The notes under the pieces were generated by a model that was not told the DNA's origin, did not search any database, and worked only from the letters and a program-made list of their open reading frames with translations. 16,612 bases of DNA from DATJUF01 sp035524095. GTDB lineage: Bacteria > Desulfobacterota > Binatia > Binatales > Binataceae. Positions 13,503-16,612 of this stretch are shown here, piece by piece; within the stretch, counting starts at the first letter, position 1, and the number at the start of each line of letters is the position of its first letter. The stretch covers positions 1 to 16,612 of the forward strand of contig DATKPK010000015.1 in NCBI GenBank assembly GCA_035524095.1, in the 5' to 3' direction. Made by a program: the position numbers and the translations under genes.

Positions 13503-14990
13503 ATGAGTTCCAACGGCAATCGCACCCATTCCGCCGAAGTCCGTGAACGCGCCGGTCATCCGATCATCGACTCTGACGGGCACGTCGTCGAGTTCGAGCC
13601 TGCGCTGCTCGATTACATCAAAGACGTCGGCGGGAGCACGATCCTTGAGCGCTACAAGACGGCCTTCGATACCGCCTTCTATTTTCGCTGGAATCATCTG
13701 ACGCCTGCCGAGCGCCGCGACCAGCGTGCCCCGCGTCCCGTATGGTGGCCCTATCCGACCCGCAACACTTACGATCGCGCGAGCGCCGCACTGCCAAAGT
13801 TGCTCTATCAGCGCCTCGACGAGATGGGCCTCGACTATACGATTCTGAATCCGAGCCAAGGCCTCTTCGCCGCCCATATCGGTGACGACGAATTGCGCCG
13901 CGCCGCCTGCCGCGCCTTTAATAAATACCACGCCGATATTTTCGCCGAATACGCCGATCGCATGACGCCTGCCGCCTGCGTCCCGATGCATACGCCGGCC
14001 GAGGCGATCGAAGAACTTGAGCACGTCGCCAAGCTCGGCCTCAAGGTCGTAATGATGGCGGCTTTCGTCCGCCGTCCCATCCCGGCCCTCGCGCGCCAGG
14101 CCCCGCATATGGCGCAGCATCTCACCTGGATGGATAACCTCTGCCTCGATAGCGAGTACGACTACGATCCGGTGTGGGCCAAATGCGTCGAGCTCAAGCT
14201 AACGCCGACCTTCCATTCCTTCGGCCTCAACTGGGGGATGCGGACGTCGATCTCGAACTTCATGTACAACCAGATCGGCCACTTCGCCGCGGCTGCCGAC
14301 GGTATCTGCAAAGCGCTCTTTCTCGGCGGCGTGACACGGCGTTTTCCGACGCTCAAATTCGCCTTCAAAGAGGGCGGCGCCGGATGGGCCGTCAACCTCT
14401 ATTGCGCGCTTTACGAACGCTGGCATAAGCGCAACCTGCGCTCACTCGATAACTGCAATCCAGCCAATCTCGATCGCGAACTGTATCGCCGATTATGCCG
14501 CGAGTACGGTGGTAAGTTCACCGAAGGCCGTCTCGACGGGCCGCTCGTGCTCTCCGAACTGGAAGGCAGCGGCGGCCTCGATCCTGCCGAATGGGACGAA
14601 TGGCGGCATTGCGGAATCGAGTCTGCGCAGGACATTTACGATCGCTTCGTTCCGCACTTCTTCTTCGGCTGTGAGGGCGACGACCGCGTCACTTCATGGG
14701 CCTTCGATGCGCGACGCAACCCTCATAATGCGCGCCTCAACGCGATCTACGGCTCCGACCTCGGCCATTACGATCTGATGGACCTGCGCGACGCCGCAGC
14801 CGAAGCCTATGAAGGCGTCGAGAACGGCCTGATGACCCCCGAGGATTTTCGCGATTTCGTCCTGGTCAATCCGGTCAAGCTGCACTGCGGTATGAATCCA
14901 GACTTCTTCAAAGGCACGATTGTCGAGCATGAAGCTGCCAAGGTAATGCGCACCCTCGGCGCGGAGGAAAAACACTCACAAACCGCTTGA
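13503..14990 (+). CDS. Amidohydrolase_2-family (TIM-barrel metal-dependent hydrolase/decarboxylase-like) protein
   Basis: The 495 residues are long for the ACMSD/amidohydrolase_2 family (typically about 300-400). Strand 1 carries IIDSDGHVVE, with Asp25 and His27 in place of the common HxH pair, a variant usual in one branch of the family. Probable further metal ligands are His238 (TFHSFGLNWG), His260 (IGHFAAAADG) and Asp419 (YGSDLGHYD). FAFKEGGAGWAVNLYCALYERW is the typical helix after strand 7. Family members hydrolyse or decarboxylate aromatic or cyclic acids with a divalent metal; which reaction applies here is unknown. Cytosolic, no signal peptide. ATG 13503 is the natural start of the conserved region but its ribosome site is weak. 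It follows the SDR/methyltransferase operon on the same strand after a hairpin-bearing gap, and likely shares its pathway. Confidence 0.85.
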   Translation: MSSNGNRTHSAEVRERAGHPIIDSDGHVVEFEPALLDYIKDVGGSTILERYKTAFDTAFYFRWNHLTPAERRDQRAPRPVWWPYPTRNTYDRASAALPKLLYQRLDEMGLDYTILNPSQGLFAAHIGDDELRRAACRAFNKYHADIFAEYADRMTPAACVPMHTPAEAIEELEHVAKLGLKVVMMAAFVRRPIPALARQAPHMAQHLTWMDNLCLDSEYDYDPVWAKCVELKLTPTFHSFGLNWGMRTSISNFMYNQIGHFAAAADGICKALFLGGVTRRFPTLKFAFKEGGAGWAVNLYCALYERWHKRNLRSLDNCNPANLDRELYRRLCREYGGKFTEGRLDGPLVLSELEGSGGLDPAEWDEWRHCGIESAQDIYDRFVPHFFFGCEGDDRVTSWAFDARRNPHNARLNAIYGSDLGHYDLMDLRDAAAEAYEGVENGLMTPEDFRDFVLVNPVKLHCGMNPDFFKGTIVEHEAAKVMRTLGAEEKHSQTA

Positions 14991-15005
14991 GAAAATTCAT
15001 CCTGT

Positions 15006-15032
15006 CGCTTCGCTGTGCTTCTGCAGCAAGCG
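15006..15032. terminator. imperfect hairpin downstream of the amidohydrolase gene
   Basis: CGCTT (15006-15010) pairs with AAGCG (15028-15032), with an inner CTG/CAG stem (15013-15015 and 15024-15026). It starts 15 bases past the amidohydrolase stop, in the 138-bp gap between convergent genes. No T-run is present, so this is a low-confidence terminator call. Confidence 0.3.
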
Positions 15033-15128
15033 CATCTCAAGTCTGTAAATGAGCAGTGCCAGTCCTAACGGTAGAAAGATCCGTCTATATCTTCTGTGCT
15101 GAGATTTCGCAGCTGGCGGCCAGTACGT

Positions 15129-15455
15129 TCATCGACGCCATAAATGAAGCACCATCTCTGCCACGAGAAACAAAATTACCCCCGCAACAAAGAGTTCGTC
15201 GATAAGAATAACCAGGCGCTTGATCGGGCCATCACGCATCAGGCGCTGGATCACGAATCCTACCAGCGCTGATAGCACCAACGCCGTAACCACCGCCGAA
15301 GCGTGATAGACCAGCAGCTGAATCGCTTCGAAGTGAATCCAATCGCTGAGGCTCCGGGGACTCACCCGGCCGCTATTTTCGGCAATCCATAGCGTCCCTT
15401 GCCACGTCCACAGCTTCACACTCAGGCGCAGGAGCCGCAGGAGCGAATTAGCCAT
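15129..15455 (-). CDS. Small two-helix membrane protein of unknown function
   Basis: The 108 residues contain two hydrophobic segments: about residues 45-70 (LLVYHASAVVTALVLSALVGFVIQRL) and about 80-105 (RLVILIDELFVAGVILFLVAEMVLHLW). A basic loop (RLMRDGPIKR) lies between them and an amphipathic Trp/Arg-rich N-terminus precedes them. This is consistent with an inner-membrane hairpin protein. I recognise no family. The second helix carries buried acidic residues (Asp, Glu, Glu), unusual for a passive anchor. It starts at ATG 15455 with a poor ribosome site and lies 84 bases downstream of ndk on the same strand, so it may be co-transcribed. The composition and helices make it a likely real gene. 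Confidence 0.6.
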   Translation of the reverse strand: MANSLLRLLRLSVKLWTWQGTLWIAENSGRVSPRSLSDWIHFEAIQLLVYHASAVVTALVLSALVGFVIQRLMRDGPIKRLVILIDELFVAGVILFLVAEMVLHLWRR

Positions 15456-15539
15456 CAGCTTGGTAAATGTTTAAGGATCAACCGGATATTGGGGCTTGTG
15501 TGCTTAACGCGAGCTTCAACCCAAGCGTCGTCGCCCGCT

Positions 15540-15956
15540 CTAATGAACCAGATCGAGGCGGCTGAAGAAAAAGCTGACTTCCCGCGCCGCCGTTTCAGGC
15601 GCATCCGATCCATGCGCCGCATTCTGTTCGATATTCTGGCCGAAGTCTTTGCGAATCGTACCGGGTGCGGCATCGGCGGGGTTGGTTGCCCCCATTAATT
15701 CACGCCAGCGCGCAACCGCATTCTCGCCGGAGAGCGCCATCACCACCACCGGCCCCGACGTCATGTAGTCGCATAACGAGGCATAAAATGGTCGCTCCTT
15801 ATGGACGTCGTAAAACGCCTCAGCCTGGGCACGCGTCAGATGAATCAGTCGCATCCCGCTGATATGCAATCCGCTGCTTTCAATTCGTTTGATTATATCG
15901 CCGGTATAGTAACGCCTGACCGCGTCAGGCTTGATAATCGCGAAGGTAAATTCCAT
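15540..15956 (-). CDS. ndk: Nucleoside diphosphate kinase
   Basis: This enzyme transfers the gamma phosphate between nucleoside triphosphates and diphosphates through a phosphohistidine, balancing the NTP and dNTP pools in the cytosol. The 138 residues match the usual bacterial length of about 140. The ATP and metal site residues are present: Lys9 in IIKPDA, Arg85 and Thr91 in RWRELMGATNP, Arg102 (IRKDFG), Asn112, and the catalytic His115 in NAAHGSDAPETA. All align with the classical set at a constant offset of two. The ferredoxin-like fold segments HKERPFYASLCDYMTSGPVV are intact. It is expected to be an active hexamer or tetramer. ATG 15956 gives the standard N-terminus. It lies downstream of sucD on the same strand, separated by 205 bases, and upstream of a small membrane protein gene. 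Confidence 0.96.
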   Translation of the reverse strand: MEFTFAIIKPDAVRRYYTGDIIKRIESSGLHISGMRLIHLTRAQAEAFYDVHKERPFYASLCDYMTSGPVVVMALSGENAVARWRELMGATNPADAAPGTIRKDFGQNIEQNAAHGSDAPETAAREVSFFFSRLDLVH

Positions 15957-16161
15957 TTTGAATTAAAGTCCGTTTGACGCTTTCCGCTAATCGTGCCTGA
16001 ATCTCGATTGGATGACGCTGACTTTCCGATGAGTGACTAGCCTGGCTGTCTAGAGCCCTAAAGATACGAGCTCTCATCGGCCTCGCCGAGGCTTAGTGAC
16101 AACTCGGCCAGTCTGCGTGGCGCTGACGCGCGAGGCAAGCCCGTCGCGTCTCCTCGGCCCG
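15957..16161. other. sucD-ndk intergenic region
   Basis: These 205 bases contain no credible gene. A short hairpin (16080-16092) lies near the sucD side. I see no convincing -35/-10 pair for ndk on the minus strand, so whether ndk has its own promoter is open. Confidence 0.4.
16080..16092 (-). terminator. short GC hairpin downstream of sucD
   Basis: GCCTC (16080-16084) pairs with GAGGC (16088-16092) around a 3-nt loop. On the minus strand it lies about 70 bases past the sucD stop. The stem is short and there is no T-run, so it could terminate only part of the transcripts. Confidence 0.3.
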
Positions 16162-16612
16162 TCAGGCGGCCTTGCTGTCGAGCACCGCCTTCATCGTCGA
16201 ACCCAGATCAGCCGGACTCATTGCGACCGTGATACCGGCCGCTTTGAGCGCCGCTATTTTATCCGCCGCCGTCCCGCGTCCGCCCGAGATTATCGCACCA
16301 GCGTGGCCCATCCGGCGTCCTTTCGGAGCAGTCTGACCAGCGATAAACGCTACCACCGGCTTCTTCACGTTATGCTTGATATAGTCCGCCGCCTCTTCTT
16401 CCGCTGTGCCCCCGATCTCGCCGATCATGATGATCGCGCGCGTGCCCGGGTCTTCGTTGAACAGACGCAGTACTTCTATTTGCCCGGTCCCGATAATGGG
16501 GTCGCCGCCGATTCCGACGCAAGTCGATTGCCCCAGCCCCAGATTCGTCAACTGGTAAACTGCCTCATAGGTCAGGGTGCCGGAACGCGAGACGACGCCT
16601 ATGTCACCGGGC
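16162..16612 (-). CDS. sucD: Succinyl-CoA synthetase alpha subunit, C-terminal half (partial)
   Basis: The alpha subunit of the TCA-cycle enzyme interconverts succinyl-CoA plus NDP/Pi with succinate plus NTP, and carries the CoA site and the phosphorylated His. The visible 149 residues run off the window edge: the frame is open to its last codon, and the N-terminal CoA-binding half (roughly 140 residues) lies outside. Recognisable signatures are SRSGTLTYEAV, GQSTCVGIGGDPI, AIIMIGEIGGTAEEEAADYI and KKPVVAFIAGQTAPKGRRM, followed by GHAGAII with the active-site His. The C-terminus (STMKAVLDSKAA) is normal. An internal TTG at 16551 is not a real start, because strong family similarity continues upstream of it. 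sucC would be expected just beyond the edge. ndk follows 205 bases downstream on the same strand. Confidence 0.96.
   Translation of the reverse strand, partial: PGDIGVVSRSGTLTYEAVYQLTNLGLGQSTCVGIGGDPIIGTGQIEVLRLFNEDPGTRAIIMIGEIGGTAEEEAADYIKHNVKKPVVAFIAGQTAPKGRRMGHAGAIISGGRGTAADKIAALKAAGITVAMSPADLGSTMKAVLDSKAA

Noticed and set aside
13305..14120. Long minus-strand open frame of 271 codons opposite the methyltransferase end and the amidohydrolase gene
   Set aside because: It spans two genes and their spacer on the opposite strand and its product resembles no family; it is a shadow of GC-rich codon positions.
16162..16551. A separate short gene starting at the TTG at 16551
   Set aside because: The succinyl-CoA synthetase alpha similarity continues without break to the window edge, so this is an internal codon of a partial gene.

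Overview
The window carries about 13 protein genes in high-GC, CGC/GCC-rich DNA. No rRNA, tRNA, CRISPR array, insertion sequence or phage gene is visible. The host looks like a free-living, probably aerobic, high-GC soil-type bacterium. The mix of an error-prone DNA polymerase, short-chain dehydrogenases, crotonase and amidohydrolase catabolic genes, and a secreted Thr-Pro-linker/NHL-propeller protein recalls uncultured lineages such as Binatota or their delta-proteobacterial and acidobacterial neighbours. That placement is an inference from family resemblance, not a demonstrated taxonomy.

Left part (1-3500): the 3' end of an unrecognised gene abuts, with no spacer (TAA then TTG), an EmrA/HlyD-type efflux adaptor that lacks the usual N-terminal membrane anchor. 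A standalone aminoglycoside-phosphotransferase-fold kinase follows. An unrecognised secreted protein lies on the minus strand, convergent with the kinase.

Middle (3498-9590): a complete DnaE2/ImuC error-prone polymerase, with no imuA/imuB in the window, is followed by a large exported protein. The latter has an N-terminal Ig-like domain, a Thr-Pro-rich linker, an alanine-rich middle domain and seven NHL/Vgb-like repeats, enough for a seven-bladed propeller. A perfect 10-bp inverted repeat ends this region between convergent genes.

Right-middle (9674-14990): a probable acyl-CoA/ring catabolism block. A crotonase-fold protein lacking both canonical catalytic glutamates is divergently transcribed from a tight plus-strand operon of two short-chain dehydrogenases and a winged-helix SAM methyltransferase. 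The second dehydrogenase closely recalls BadH, 2-hydroxycyclohexanecarboxyl-CoA dehydrogenase. After a hairpin-bearing spacer comes a long amidohydrolase_2-family protein. The substrate cannot be read from the sequence.

Right end (15129-16612): on the minus strand, the C-terminal part of sucD (succinyl-CoA synthetase alpha), then ndk (nucleoside diphosphate kinase), then a small two-helix membrane protein. This is core energy and nucleotide metabolism.

The features most worth a second look are the polymerase's degraded PHP metal site with its insertion, the atypical crotonase in the catabolic block, and the anchor-less efflux adaptor with its zero-gap junction. I see no convincing wholly new defence or mobile system.
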